A stretch of DNA of 64,000 bases from Mariniflexile sp. TRM1-10 (GTDB lineage: Bacteria; Bacteroidota; Bacteroidia; Flavobacteriales; Flavobacteriaceae): the NCBI RefSeq assembly GCF_003425985.1, contig NZ_CP022985.1, positions 2,960,001 through 3,024,000 of the forward strand. Direction: 5' to 3'. The position numbers were made by a program, and so were the translations under genes. Under the pieces are notes generated by a model, which searched no databases, was not told the DNA's origin, and worked only from the letters and a program-made list of their open reading frames with translations. This document shows, one piece after another, positions 33,882-42,378 of the stretch. How positions within the stretch are numbered: the first letter of the stretch is position 1; the number at the start of each line of letters is the position of its first letter.

Positions 33882-34016
33882 GTACGGCAACACCAGCAAT
33901 TGTTGCACAAGCCCATAATTTTATAAGATCCATAGGCCAAAAAGCAATATATTGGATACATAAACGATATAAATACGATGATGTTGCTGTTTGTTGTGGT
34001 TATATGATTGTTAGCG
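33882..34016 (+). repeat. attC-like site, short A1
   Basis: R'' GTACGGCAAC, ACCAGCAATTGTTGCACAAG arm, terminator deleted, shared right half, R' GTTAGCG (34010-34016). Confidence 0.75.
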
Positions 34017-34063
34017 ATAATATCAACGGAACGATATTTGATGAAAGTTATGAAACTTACATT

Positions 34064-34843
34064 ATGAAAAAAATCATTCTTTTTTTACTCGTGACATTTG
34101 GGATTAAATCAGTATTTGCAGACTGTGCAATGAGCGGAATGCAATTCTTTCCCGAAACAAAAGAAGTTGGCCTGAATTCAATGTTCATTATTCAAGGTTA
34201 TGCTTTTAGCCAAAAGACAATAAAAAGTTTCGAAAACAGAACAATTTACCTTGAAAGTGAAGATGGAGAATTAATTGAACTAAACGTCCAAGAAATTCTG
34301 ATAGGACAAATGGAATTGACTCAAGCTATTTTGTGTCCAATAAGTGACTTGAAGCCAAATATAACATACTTCTTAAAATACTCTGACCAAACTGAACGAG
34401 AAACAAAAGAGATGAAACAATGGAATTCAGACAAAAAAGAATATGAAAAAGTTTATTGGAAAACGACAGATAAAAAATCAGCAGTAAGTTTGAATTCAAA
34501 TCTAACTCTTGAATTTGAAAAAACAGAAGTTATTCATTATGGTTGCGGACCAGATGCAAATGCAATCTTTAACATAAAAAACAAATCAAATTCAGAAATT
34601 TGGTATAAAACGGAAGTTGTTGACTTAAAAACTGAGAACAAAACAACATTTTACATCAAAGAATGGGACGGACAATTACATGTTGGACACGGAATGTGTG
34701 CAGGTGCATTTACTTTTAATGCTAAAGGAAAATATAAAGTAAGGTTCACGCCAATGAGCACAGATGGAAAGTCGGTAAAAACAACAAAATGGATAACTTT
34801 TGATAGTCCGTTTATGAATGACAAAAACATGTTTGGAAATTGA
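34064..34843 (+). CDS. Secreted beta-rich protein of unknown function
   Basis: 259 residues from ATG 34064 with signal peptide MKKIILFLLVTFGIKSVFA. Two Ig-like beta domains are suggested (about 20-110 and 150-250), with several cysteines that could form disulfides (DCAMSG, YGCGPD, GMCAG). Function unknown. Upstream start at 34004 is inside the attC. Confidence 0.7.
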   Translation: MKKIILFLLVTFGIKSVFADCAMSGMQFFPETKEVGLNSMFIIQGYAFSQKTIKSFENRTIYLESEDGELIELNVQEILIGQMELTQAILCPISDLKPNITYFLKYSDQTERETKEMKQWNSDKKEYEKVYWKTTDKKSAVSLNSNLTLEFEKTEVIHYGCGPDANAIFNIKNKSNSEIWYKTEVVDLKTENKTTFYIKEWDGQLHVGHGMCAGAFTFNAKGKYKVRFTPMSTDGKSVKTTKWITFDSPFMNDKNMFGN

Positions 34844-34849
34844 AAATAC

Positions 34850-35117
34850 TATGGCAAATACCTGTAACCGTCGCACAAGCCCATAATTTTATAAGTACAA
34901 GATCGAAATGCGCCCTTTTAAGGACGTTTGTTTTTTGTGGAAGTTATAGCAATCTAAGTTTGAGGCGGTTATAGCGCAGTAAAACATGACCTATGATGAC
35001 TTTTAAGCAAAAAGCAGAGATCCTTGTAAATTGATATGTGAAAAAGTAATATATTGCATACATAAATGATATGGCTACGATGGAGTGCTGTTTGTTATGG
35101 TTGTATAGTTGTTACCC
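34850..35117 (+). repeat. attC-like site, family A1
   Basis: Decayed R'' (TATGGCAAATACC), GTAACCGTCGCACAAG arm, terminator at 34909-34937 with one mismatch, shared right half, R' GTTACCC (35111-35117). Confidence 0.8.
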
Positions 35118-35132
35118 AACATTTGACCAAAA

Positions 35133-35669
35133 ATGTACGCAAAACTGAAATACATAATTCTTATTTTACTTTTGATTGGACTTGGTCTATCAATTTTCAA
35201 CTACACCAAACTATCAGAATATGAATCTATTTCAAAATTCTATTTACCTGTAACATTATTTAGTTTACTAATAATTTTCATTTTCCTTCCAAGGCAATGG
35301 AAAATGAAAAGTAAAAAACTGACTCTGACTGCACTTGGAATTGGAATTTTATTTTCTCTTGTAAGTGCCTTTTCAACATGTGAACATTTTGACAATGAAA
35401 GGCGAAATAAAATATTTGCCCAATATAGTGAATTGGATTGCAACCAAATGAAAAACCAATTTAAAACCGATTTAGAAAATAATGAGTTAAAATATTTTAC
35501 TGGCGGAATGTTTTATAATGAAAAATTTGGAAAAGAACTTGATAAGCTTGGAATCGAGGAATTTTATCAAGGGTGTATTATCACTGTGAATTTCGAGTGT
35601 TATCGAAATTTACTCGGCGAGCATCTGAAGAAAGAAAAAAATATTGATTTAGATGAACTATGGAAATAA
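35133..35669 (+). CDS. Membrane protein of unknown function
   Basis: 178 residues with three transmembrane segments (about 5-22, 35-53 and 63-85) and a soluble C-terminal domain with four cysteines. Not recognised. Cores 35111-35120 and 35675-35684 are perfect over 10 bases. Confidence 0.7.
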   Translation: MYAKLKYIILILLLIGLGLSIFNYTKLSEYESISKFYLPVTLFSLLIIFIFLPRQWKMKSKKLTLTALGIGILFSLVSAFSTCEHFDNERRNKIFAQYSELDCNQMKNQFKTDLENNELKYFTGGMFYNEKFGKELDKLGIEEFYQGCIITVNFECYRNLLGEHLKKEKNIDLDELWK

Positions 35670-35674
35670 AAAAC

Positions 35675-35941
35675 GTTGGGTAACACCGATAACCATTGCA
35701 CAAGCCCATAACTTTATAAGAACAAAATATAAATACACCCTTTTAAGGGTATTTGTTTTTTATGGAAGTTTTGCAATCTAAGTTCAAGGTGGTTATAGCG
35801 TAGTAAAACATGGCCAATGATGGCTTTTAAGCAAAAAGCGGAGACCCTTATAAATCCATAGGTAAAAAATAATATATTGCATACATAAACGATATAACTA
35901 CAATGGAGTTGCAGTTTGTTGCGGTTGTATGATTGTTAGGC
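35675..35941 (+). repeat. attC-like site, family A1
   Basis: R'' GTTGGGTAAC, ACCGATAACCATTGCACAAG arm, terminator, shared right half, canonical R' GTTAGGC (35935-35941). Confidence 0.85.
35734..35762 (+). terminator. intrinsic terminator inside attC (A1 type, covarying copy)
   Basis: ACACCC-TTTTAA-GGGTAT followed by TTGTTTTTT. The inner G-C pair of other copies is replaced by A-T here, supporting the stem. Confidence 0.7.
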
Positions 35942-35955
35942 ATAATTTTGAAAAG

Positions 35956-36498
35956 ATGAAACTCGGATACATCTACAAGCTACTTTTTTTAATTATAATA
36001 TTGTTTTCGAGTTGTATTTCGACTAAAAAATTAATTCGTAATAGTACCACGGAAATATCTGAATTTGACAAAAATAATCTAGATGGGATTTACAGCAATA
36101 TAAATAAACAAGCAGAAAACAATAGCTTATGGTTCATTCTAACAAAAACAATCACTCAAAAATTTAATCAAACTAGTATAGAAAACTATAATGTTAAAAT
36201 AACACTATCAAATGACAAAACATTAAATATAAAGCTTGTTAAACAAGATTCAATTTTAGAAGAATATAATCTTCCAGGTAAAATAAAAAATCAATATTTC
36301 TCAGTTGACAAGGATTTAAAACTCATCCCATTTTATCCTATTTATTACATTCGAAACGAGCAAAAAACTATTGTAGGGAATGACAAAGATGGTAATTTAG
36401 TCTTAGTTAACGGATTCGAGAGTGAAGGAGCAATTCTATTTTTAGGAAATGGAAATAACGGAATATATGAATATAAATTTGAAAAAATAAAAAACTAA
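35956..36498 (+). CDS. Lipoprotein of unknown function
   Basis: 180 residues from ATG 35956; signal MKLGYIYKLLFLIIILFSSC. Beta-rich mature part with an NGFESEGAILFLGNGNNG segment near the end. An in-frame ATG at 35929 lies in the attC. Its own attC is truncated. Confidence 0.7.
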   Translation: MKLGYIYKLLFLIIILFSSCISTKKLIRNSTTEISEFDKNNLDGIYSNINKQAENNSLWFILTKTITQKFNQTSIENYNVKITLSNDKTLNIKLVKQDSILEEYNLPGKIKNQYFSVDKDLKLIPFYPIYYIRNEQKTIVGNDKDGNLVLVNGFESEGAILFLGNGNNGIYEYKFEKIKN

Positions 36499-36555
36499 GC
36501 GCAGAGACACTTTAAAATCCATAGGTAAAAAAGTAATATATTGCATGTATAAACC
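36498..36555 (+). repeat. truncated attC-like fragment, A1
   Basis: Only the A1 piece from AGCGCAGAGACAC to TATATTGCATGTATAAAC remains; both core ends are gone, fusing two former cassettes. Confidence 0.7.
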
Positions 36556-36561
36556 TGCTAA

Positions 36562-36957
36562 ATGATAAAATGGAAATCATACTATTTGGTAATTGTGATT
36601 ATGGTTGCCGGACTTTTATCATCATTTTTTCTTCTGACTAGACAATCTAACTTTTATAATGGTTTAGAAAAGATACACAAAAAAAATAGTTATGACATCC
36701 AAGTCAAAGAAGCTTATAATGAAAGAGGAATTTACGTTTTGAACAAAAAATATTATATAAATAGCGCAACCTATGTTATTGGTAATCATTACGGACTTTC
36801 CAAAGACAGCGGAATTTGGAGACCTGAAAACGTTGAATACAATCCTCGTATTTCTGATATTTCAGCTCCTTTTACAATTAAAAAAGAAATTGACAATGAT
36901 ACTCTGACTTTGAAAAAAGGAGATAAAACAATTTTACTGCTATTAGTAACTGATTAA
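36562..36957 (+). CDS. Single-helix membrane protein of unknown function
   Basis: 131 residues; one N-terminal transmembrane segment (about 7-26), then a soluble domain. Not recognised. It follows a truncated attC directly. Confidence 0.65.
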   Translation: MIKWKSYYLVIVIMVAGLLSSFFLLTRQSNFYNGLEKIHKKNSYDIQVKEAYNERGIYVLNKKYYINSATYVIGNHYGLSKDSGIWRPENVEYNPRISDISAPFTIKKEIDNDTLTLKKGDKTILLLLVTD

Positions 36958-36967
36958 ATTAAAAAAC

Positions 36968-37140
36968 TATACACAATAACTAGAATAACTAGCGTTCAAC
37001 AAGTCGTATGAAAACAATGCGTAGTTTAATTCTTAATCAAAGGTTAGTGCTGTTTTGCTAGTTTTTGATTTTGCTTGCGCCAGTTCGCTTCTCCCGTATC
37101 CATTCGGTTTGAATTTGCTAAATTAGGTGCTTAAACAATA
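36968..37140 (+). repeat. composite attC-like site
   Basis: TACACAATAACTAG is followed by a second AATAACTAGCGTTC, then AACAAGTCGTATGAAAAC as at 31,751 and a D-like tail (TTTGAATTTGCTAAATTAGG). It looks like two left ends recombined. The right core is unclear. Confidence 0.55.
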
Positions 37141-37213
37141 CAACTATCTTTGCACAAAATACTACAAACAAGCTGAAAAAAAACATGGAACCGAAATTAA
37201 AAAATTCGATAAA

Positions 37214-37591
37214 ATGACAAAAATTACTGTAAGTGCTGATTGCGGAAATGCACCAAAAAGGGAATTTCTTAAAGAAATAAATATCGCCTTTGCGAAAGGA
37301 AATTTAGATTTTATGACAGAGAGCGTAACGGACCAAATTGTTTGGAATATCATTGGCGATAAAAAAATTGAGGGAAAAGAAAAGTTTACGGAAGAATTAA
37401 AAAAAATGACAACAGAAAAAGCCTCAGAATTAATACTCGACCGAATTTTAACTCACGGAAGAGAAGGTGCTGTAAGTGGAATTATGAAAATGCAGAGTGG
37501 AAAAAAATATGCCTTTTCGGACTTTTACGAATTTAGTGGGGCAAAAGATGAGAAAGTAAAATCTATAACATCATACGTAATAGAAATTTAA
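37214..37591 (+). CDS. NTF2-like (SnoaL-type) protein
   Basis: 125 residues from ATG 37214; the longer frame from 37127 starts in attC sequence. Cone-fold pattern: FLKEINIAFAKGNLDFMTES, VWNIIGDKKIEGKEKF, then long strands GAVSGIMKMQSGKKYAFSDF and an I-T-S-Y end. Such folds host many enzymes and binding proteins, so the function is open. It precedes a racemase gene by 39 bases, probably in one operon. Confidence 0.75.
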   Translation: MTKITVSADCGNAPKREFLKEINIAFAKGNLDFMTESVTDQIVWNIIGDKKIEGKEKFTEELKKMTTEKASELILDRILTHGREGAVSGIMKMQSGKKYAFSDFYEFSGAKDEKVKSITSYVIEI

Positions 37592-37630
37592 ATAAAGAGG
37601 AGTAGCCAATTAAAGAAATATTAAAAGTAA

Positions 37631-38326
37631 ATGAAAATATTAGGATTAATAGGTGGAATTAGTTGGGTCTCGACAGTGGACTATTATACGCAAATAAATA
37701 AAGGAATAAACGAGCGATTGGGTGGATTAAATTACGCTGAATGTATGATTTATTCATTGAATTATCAGAAAATCAAGGACAATAACGACACAAATGATTG
37801 GGATTCTACTCTGGAAATGGTAGTTTCTGCTTCCAAAAAATTAGAAAAGAGCGGCGCAAAAGGAATCGTTCTTTGCGCAAATACAATGCATTTTATCGCT
37901 GACAGAATTGAAAAAGAAATAGATATTCCTATTATCCATATTGCAACCGCCACTGCTCTTGAAATTAAGAAACTTGGATTGAAAAAAGTGGGTCTTTTGG
38001 GAACAAAATTCACAATGGAATATGATTTTTTTAAATCTAAACTCAAGGAACAAGGAATAGAAGCTTTGATTCCAACGAAAGCCTCCGACAAAGAATTTGT
38101 CCACAATACAATTTTTGATGAATTGGGAAAGGGAATTATTAGAGCAGAAACGAAAGAAAGGTATTTATCGATTATAGAAGAATTAGTAAATAACGGCGCT
38201 GAAGGATTTATAGCAGGATGTACCGAAATTCCTTTGCTAATTAAAGAATCTGATATTGATTTGCCATATTTTGATACTGCCCTAATTCACGGAAAAGCTG
38301 CTGTTGAATTTGCTTTGTCTGAATAA
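37631..38326 (+). CDS. Aspartate/glutamate racemase family protein
   Basis: 231 residues, full length. N-terminal GLIGGISWVSTVDYY, first catalytic cysteine in LCANTMHF (about residue 82) and second in GCTEIPLL (about residue 197), the two-cysteine pair of PLP-independent amino-acid racemases. Aspartate racemase is the closest guess; substrate not decided by sequence. In a cassette it could supply a D-amino acid or help in scavenging. Confidence 0.9.
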   Translation: MKILGLIGGISWVSTVDYYTQINKGINERLGGLNYAECMIYSLNYQKIKDNNDTNDWDSTLEMVVSASKKLEKSGAKGIVLCANTMHFIADRIEKEIDIPIIHIATATALEIKKLGLKKVGLLGTKFTMEYDFFKSKLKEQGIEALIPTKASDKEFVHNTIFDELGKGIIRAETKERYLSIIEELVNNGAEGFIAGCTEIPLLIKESDIDLPYFDTALIHGKAAVEFALSE

Positions 38327-38335
38327 GGTAACTTC

Positions 38336-38426
38336 CTATAACAAGCTGGTAAACGTTGCACAAGACTTCTAAAACCGCTTGAACGGTTTCGCATCTAATT
38401 ACCTAGTGTTGCAACGCCGGTTAACA
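38336..38426 (+). repeat. last clear attC-like site of the array
   Basis: CTATAAC..GGTAAACGTTGCACAAGAC left, GTGTTGCAACGCCGGTTAAC right, inner hairpin ACCGCTTGAACGGT. About 91 bp, R' GTTAACA at 38420-38426. Confidence 0.7.
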
Positions 38427-38640
38427 ATGGCTTTGGACACTGAAGGATTTACCGTAATATTCGCCATGCGGAAAAGTAAGAAAAAGAAAAGCCAATCGCT
38501 ATTCAGGAAGACCTTGGGCGACCAAATGCAATATGTGTTGCACTAATCCCAATTAAAAAAGATGACACTGGGTGGGCACTTGCGCAAACCCTTGAATTCA
38601 ACAAACAAATTATTCTTAAATGTCGTTGCCATTTATCCCG
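38427..38640 (+). other. gap with possible gene fragment
   Basis: An ATG at 38427 opens a 39-codon frame directly at the last R'. A second frame (GRPNAICVALIPIKKDDTGW) runs across 38,500-38,600. Neither is recognised; it may be a frameshifted cassette gene remnant. Confidence 0.25.
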
Positions 38641-38668
38641 TTATCCGGATATTTTTGTTGGATATCAG

Positions 38669-38676
38669 TATATTTG
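38669..38676 (+). promoter_or_regulatory. -7 promoter element candidate for ClC gene
   Basis: TATATTTG, identical to the -7 boxes at 23089 and 45940, 45 bases before the GTG. A -33 TTG at the right spacing is not evident. Confidence 0.45.
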
Positions 38677-38720
38677 TTACAGATAACACATTATATACCA
38701 TATAAAACAGAAAGGGTAAA

Positions 38721-39989
38721 GTGAAATTAAAACGAAGAAGAAAATTAGTAACGTACTTAAATATTTTAGACCAACCTGTCCGATTCAACCCTTTTGTTTT
38801 CAGTCGGACTTTTTTATTGTGGGCTTTTCTCGGATTAGTAGGTGGAATAATAGCGGGACTTTATTGGATTGGACTTGAATTTCTAACGCACCAATTGGCT
38901 TTTTTTAGTGGTTGGCAAGTAATTCCCGTAATGGCAACCTGCGGCCTTTTAGCAGGTTTGATCATTCACTTTATTGGAGACCCGGGAGAAATACATTTGA
39001 TAGTAAACAATATCCGTTTTAATAAGGGAAAGCTAGATCCCAAAAACAATCCTTCCATGGTACTATCCTCGTTGTTGTGCGTAGCATCAGGTGGAAGTCT
39101 CGGACCAGAAGCGCCATTAGTCCAAGTAACAGGCTCGACAGGTACTTGGATAGGAAAGTTGTTCCGACTTAAAGGGGAGGAATTAAGGTCATTGAGTATT
39201 GCAGGAATGGCATCAGGCTTTACAGCCTTATTTGGAGCGCCACTGGGCGGTAGCTTGTTTTCATTGGAGATACTTCATCATAAACACGCCGTGGAGTATT
39301 ACAAAGCCATTATTCCTGCATTTGTGGCAAGTTGTTTTAGCTATTTGGTATTTGCCTTGATCATTCATTTAGGTCTTGGACCAATATGGGATTTATCTGC
39401 GTATGAATATTCAGGAATTTTTGATTTTGGTTATGCCGTGCTGTTCGCAATAATTGGAGCTGCTTTTGGATGGGCTTTTATTTTTTGCACCAAATTTTTC
39501 AAATCAATTTTCGAGAAAAGACCGATACCTATTTATGTCAAAACACTCATTGGGGGAGTTCTACTAGGTGTCATAGCATTTTATTTCCCATTAACCCGAT
39601 ACTTCGGACATCACGAGATTAATGAACTATTATCAGGGAATTTTTCTTTGACTTTGTTGTTTGCAATTTTGATTTTTAAAATCATAGCCATTTCAATAAC
39701 CGTGACATCCGGTTGGAGAGGAGGGTTCATTATCCCCTTGTTTTTCGTAGGAGCAACATTAGGACTGATAATTTATCAATTGTTCCCAACAATAAATCTG
39801 ACGTTAGCAATCGTTAGCTGTATGGCAGCAATTAATGCTTGTGTTACTCGAACGCCAATGAGTACGACCATTTTATTGGCAACTTTAACGGGCTTCGGAC
39901 ATTTCATTCCAATCCTTTTTGCGAGTTTAACAGGTTATTTTTTAGCTCCAAGAATACCTTTTATAGGTTCGCAACTGGAGAAAGAATGA
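38721..39989 (+). CDS. ClC-family chloride channel/antiporter
   Basis: 422 residues, about 10-12 transmembrane helices, GTG start after AAGGGT. The gating region reads GSLGPEAPLVQV (family G-[KR]-E-G-P), so the gating glutamate is present as GPE. The N-terminal GSGIP-type motif is not obvious, and the protein has no CBS domains. It moves Cl- or a similar anion across the inner membrane. It stands after the last clear attC and probably is the first chromosomal gene. Confidence 0.9.
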   Translation: MKLKRRRKLVTYLNILDQPVRFNPFVFSRTFLLWAFLGLVGGIIAGLYWIGLEFLTHQLAFFSGWQVIPVMATCGLLAGLIIHFIGDPGEIHLIVNNIRFNKGKLDPKNNPSMVLSSLLCVASGGSLGPEAPLVQVTGSTGTWIGKLFRLKGEELRSLSIAGMASGFTALFGAPLGGSLFSLEILHHKHAVEYYKAIIPAFVASCFSYLVFALIIHLGLGPIWDLSAYEYSGIFDFGYAVLFAIIGAAFGWAFIFCTKFFKSIFEKRPIPIYVKTLIGGVLLGVIAFYFPLTRYFGHHEINELLSGNFSLTLLFAILIFKIIAISITVTSGWRGGFIIPLFFVGATLGLIIYQLFPTINLTLAIVSCMAAINACVTRTPMSTTILLATLTGFGHFIPILFASLTGYFLAPRIPFIGSQLEKE

Positions 39990-39995
39990 AAAAAT

Positions 39996-40210
39996 ATGAC
40001 ATACAACTTGGGTAGTTTAAACGCAGGCTGATAATACACCAGTTCTACTTTCTTGATGGAAAAAAACCACATTATTTTGAAAAAATATGTTTGAAAATTT
40101 TTAAAACATTTATATATTGCATGTTATGGGAATTTTCATCGTTTTAAAAAGGGAAGCGATGGAAGATAAGAAACATCAAAACTCCCGTAACATCAAAACT
40201 TCCGTATAGC
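39996..40210 (+). repeat. attC-like remnant, family B
   Basis: ACATACAAC followed by a B block (TTTG at 40090-40093, 19 bases, TATATTGC at 40113-40120, GGGAATTTTCATCG) but no clear R' end. It fills most of the gap between the ClC and the next gene. Confidence 0.6.
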
Positions 40211-40292
40211 CATCCAAAATGGATGTATAAAATGAAGAAAGTTTCATCTATAAACAAGTTTAAGCCATTTAAAAAAAACACCTAAATGAAAT

Positions 40293-40691
40293 ATGATAAT
40301 ACCTTCTAACACAGAAAAACCAACCAACAAATTAAAACAAGGTGTTTTTAAAATAAAGCAAGAGTTTGAACCCAATAATAATACCATTGAAATGAGTGTA
40401 GTTACTTCTCCTAAAATTAAAAAAAGTGCAATCGTTCTTATTTCGGTTGGATTATTGAATTTCATACATGGAATGCTCCACGTGATACAGTTCCTTCAAT
40501 CCATGGTATTGATTGCATATGCGACTGAAAGAACAAGCCATCATTCCGAAAGTATTTTGGACAGCATATTGCATCATCCCATACTCGCATTTTTATGGGC
40601 CATTATAGGTTTGTTGACATTCTTAATTGGTATCAAGGACTTTAGACATCATAGGAAATGTGGTAATGGTCATAAACATTCGCATAAATAA
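40293..40691 (+). CDS. Two-helix membrane protein with His-rich tail
   Basis: 132 residues (or 98 from ATG 40395). Two transmembrane segments (about 48-75 and 95-113 in the long form) and a C-terminal HHRKCGNGHKHSHK tail that could bind metal. Function unknown. Followed by a fragment of an A2 attC. Confidence 0.6.
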   Translation: MIIPSNTEKPTNKLKQGVFKIKQEFEPNNNTIEMSVVTSPKIKKSAIVLISVGLLNFIHGMLHVIQFLQSMVLIAYATERTSHHSESILDSILHHPILAFLWAIIGLLTFLIGIKDFRHHRKCGNGHKHSHK

Positions 40692-40727
40692 GAAACTACA
40701 TTTAACAATAAGGTGTGGTCTTTATTT
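40689..40727 (+). repeat. A2 attC fragment
   Basis: AAGAAACTACATTTAACAAT and AAGGTGTGG match the terminator part of A2 sites; both attC ends are absent. Confidence 0.6.
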
Positions 40728-40737
40728 TAAATCATAA

Positions 40738-40823
40738 TTGTCCGATAAAACTTTTACAATTCTCTGCAAACACAGTGACAATGGTTTTTTAAACAGATTA
40801 CAGATTTGTGGCTTTGTTTTTTG
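40738..40823 (+). repeat. 85-bp dispersed repeat, copy 1
   Basis: TTGTCCGATAAAACTTTTAC .. CAAACACAGTGACAATGG .. TTACAGATTTGTGGCTT; the same string recurs at 57420-57506 with few changes. Confidence 0.8.
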
Positions 40824-40976
40824 TAATAATGAGTTACTTAGTGATTCTTAAAACAGACGTGCAAATATATAGGCATTTGAATATCGGTTTATTGCCATTT
40901 AGTCTATATGCTATTTTCTTTTAACGAAGCGGTTTTGAACCTTTAATCGGACACTAATGTTTTTAAATAAATATAT

Positions 40977-41121
40977 TTTGAAAGTTTTTAAAACATTTAT
41001 ATATTGCATAGTATGGGAATTTTCATCGTTTTGGAAAGGGAGGCGATAAAAGACTAATGATATCCTGATGTATTTACCGGTATACGAGTAATACATGTTA
41101 CCGTATAATGAGTTGTCAGTT
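40977..41121 (+). repeat. attC-like site, family B, with promoter candidate
   Basis: TTTG (40977-40980), 19 bases, TATATTGC (41000-41007), then GGGAATTTTCATCG and GTATAATGAG before R' GTTGTCAGTT (41112-41121). The R' matches an R''-like TACTGACAA after the response regulator at 8 of 9. Confidence 0.65.
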
Positions 41122-41142
41122 ATGCGAAATAATCCATAGACT

Positions 41143-42378
41143 ATGAAACAAACACAACTTACCGCAGAATTAATAAGCACGGAGTTACTTGTAACTACTG
41201 TGCAGGAACTTTCCCTTGCTCGGGATATCGATGCGGTCATGAAGATTGTTCGTACTGTTGCTCGAAAACTGACTGGGGCTGATGGTGCGACCTTTGTACT
41301 AAGAGACGGTGACTTGTGCTTTTATGCTGACGAGGATGCTATCAGCCCTTTGTGGAAAGGCAGCCGTTTTCCTATGGAGACCTGTATTAGCGGTTGGGCC
41401 ATGTTAAACAGGCAACCAGCTGTAATTGAAGACATCTACCAAGATGCTAGGATTCCAGTTGATGCCTACCGACCTACTTTTGTGAAAAGTCTTGTAACGG
41501 TACCCATTCGTACCATAGATCCTATTGGGGCTATTGGCAACTATTGGGCGAAGCACCGAAAGCCCACGCCCCAACAGGTTGCCTTGCTGCAAGCTCTTGC
41601 GGATATCACGGCAGTTTCAATAGAGAACATTGGGGTAAGGGATAGGCTTAAGGAAAAACTTAAAGAGCGCAACAAAATGCTAAACCAACTGAAGGTGCAA
41701 CAAGAGCAACTTCAAGAGTTTACACAAATAATTGCCCATAACATACGTGCTCCTTTGTCTAACTTAATTATATTAAACGATTTGATGAGACAGACCGAAG
41801 CTATTGACGATAAAATGCTTTATCTTGAAAAACAGCAGCCAGTCATTGACTTCCTGCATGAAACTTTTGAAGAATTGGTTAGTGCCACACAGGTGAAAGC
41901 GGACTTTAGCGTTGAGAAAGACCATATAGAACTTGAAAAAGTGACAAACAAAACGCTCAATTTATTGCAGGGAGAAATAGTGAAAGCTAATGCCCATATA
42001 ACCCAAGATTTTTCAAAAGCAACAACAGCCTACTACCCCTTAAAATATATAGATAGTATTATATTTAACCTATTAAGCAATGCCGTCAAGTACCGCTCAC
42101 CGGACAGGGATTTGCAAATCAACATAAAGAGCTATAAAAAATCAGGGTGGGTATATCTTGAAATTAGTGACAATGGGCTTGGTATTGACATACAAAAGCA
42201 CGGAAACAAATTATTCAAATTGCATAAAACATTTCATAAGCATCCTGAAGCCAAGGGTTTTGGACTATTCATCACTAAAACCCAAATAGATGCCATGGGG
42301 GGACATATAAAAGTAAAAAGCAAACCTGAAGAAGGGACAAAATTTACCATTAAACTATCAAAAGAAAAAACACTATGA
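41143..42378 (+). CDS. GAF-domain sensor histidine kinase
   Basis: 411 residues, cytosolic. GAF domain about 15-165 (CFYADEDAISPLWKG, C-I-S-G-W), a coiled coil to 200, H-box IIAHNIRAPLSNL with the phospho-accepting His, then an ATPase domain with NLLSNAVKYRS, SDNGLGID and KGFGLFITK. No membrane segment, so it senses something in the cytosol. Overlaps the response regulator start (ATGA), forming a two-gene operon. Confidence 0.93.
   Translation: MKQTQLTAELISTELLVTTVQELSLARDIDAVMKIVRTVARKLTGADGATFVLRDGDLCFYADEDAISPLWKGSRFPMETCISGWAMLNRQPAVIEDIYQDARIPVDAYRPTFVKSLVTVPIRTIDPIGAIGNYWAKHRKPTPQQVALLQALADITAVSIENIGVRDRLKEKLKERNKMLNQLKVQQEQLQEFTQIIAHNIRAPLSNLIILNDLMRQTEAIDDKMLYLEKQQPVIDFLHETFEELVSATQVKADFSVEKDHIELEKVTNKTLNLLQGEIVKANAHITQDFSKATTAYYPLKYIDSIIFNLLSNAVKYRSPDRDLQINIKSYKKSGWVYLEISDNGLGIDIQKHGNKLFKLHKTFHKHPEAKGFGLFITKTQIDAMGGHIKVKSKPEEGTKFTIKLSKEKTL

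Noticed and set aside
275..38426. CRISPR array
   Set aside because: Repeats are 60-270 bp, variable in type, and separated by whole genes rather than uniform 30-40 bp spacers; no cas genes.
1..38430. Defence island
   Set aside because: Apart from kptA and a possible alpha/beta hydrolase, no restriction, toxin-antitoxin, CBASS, retron or other known defence module could be recognised. A defence role of single cassettes remains possible but unsupported.
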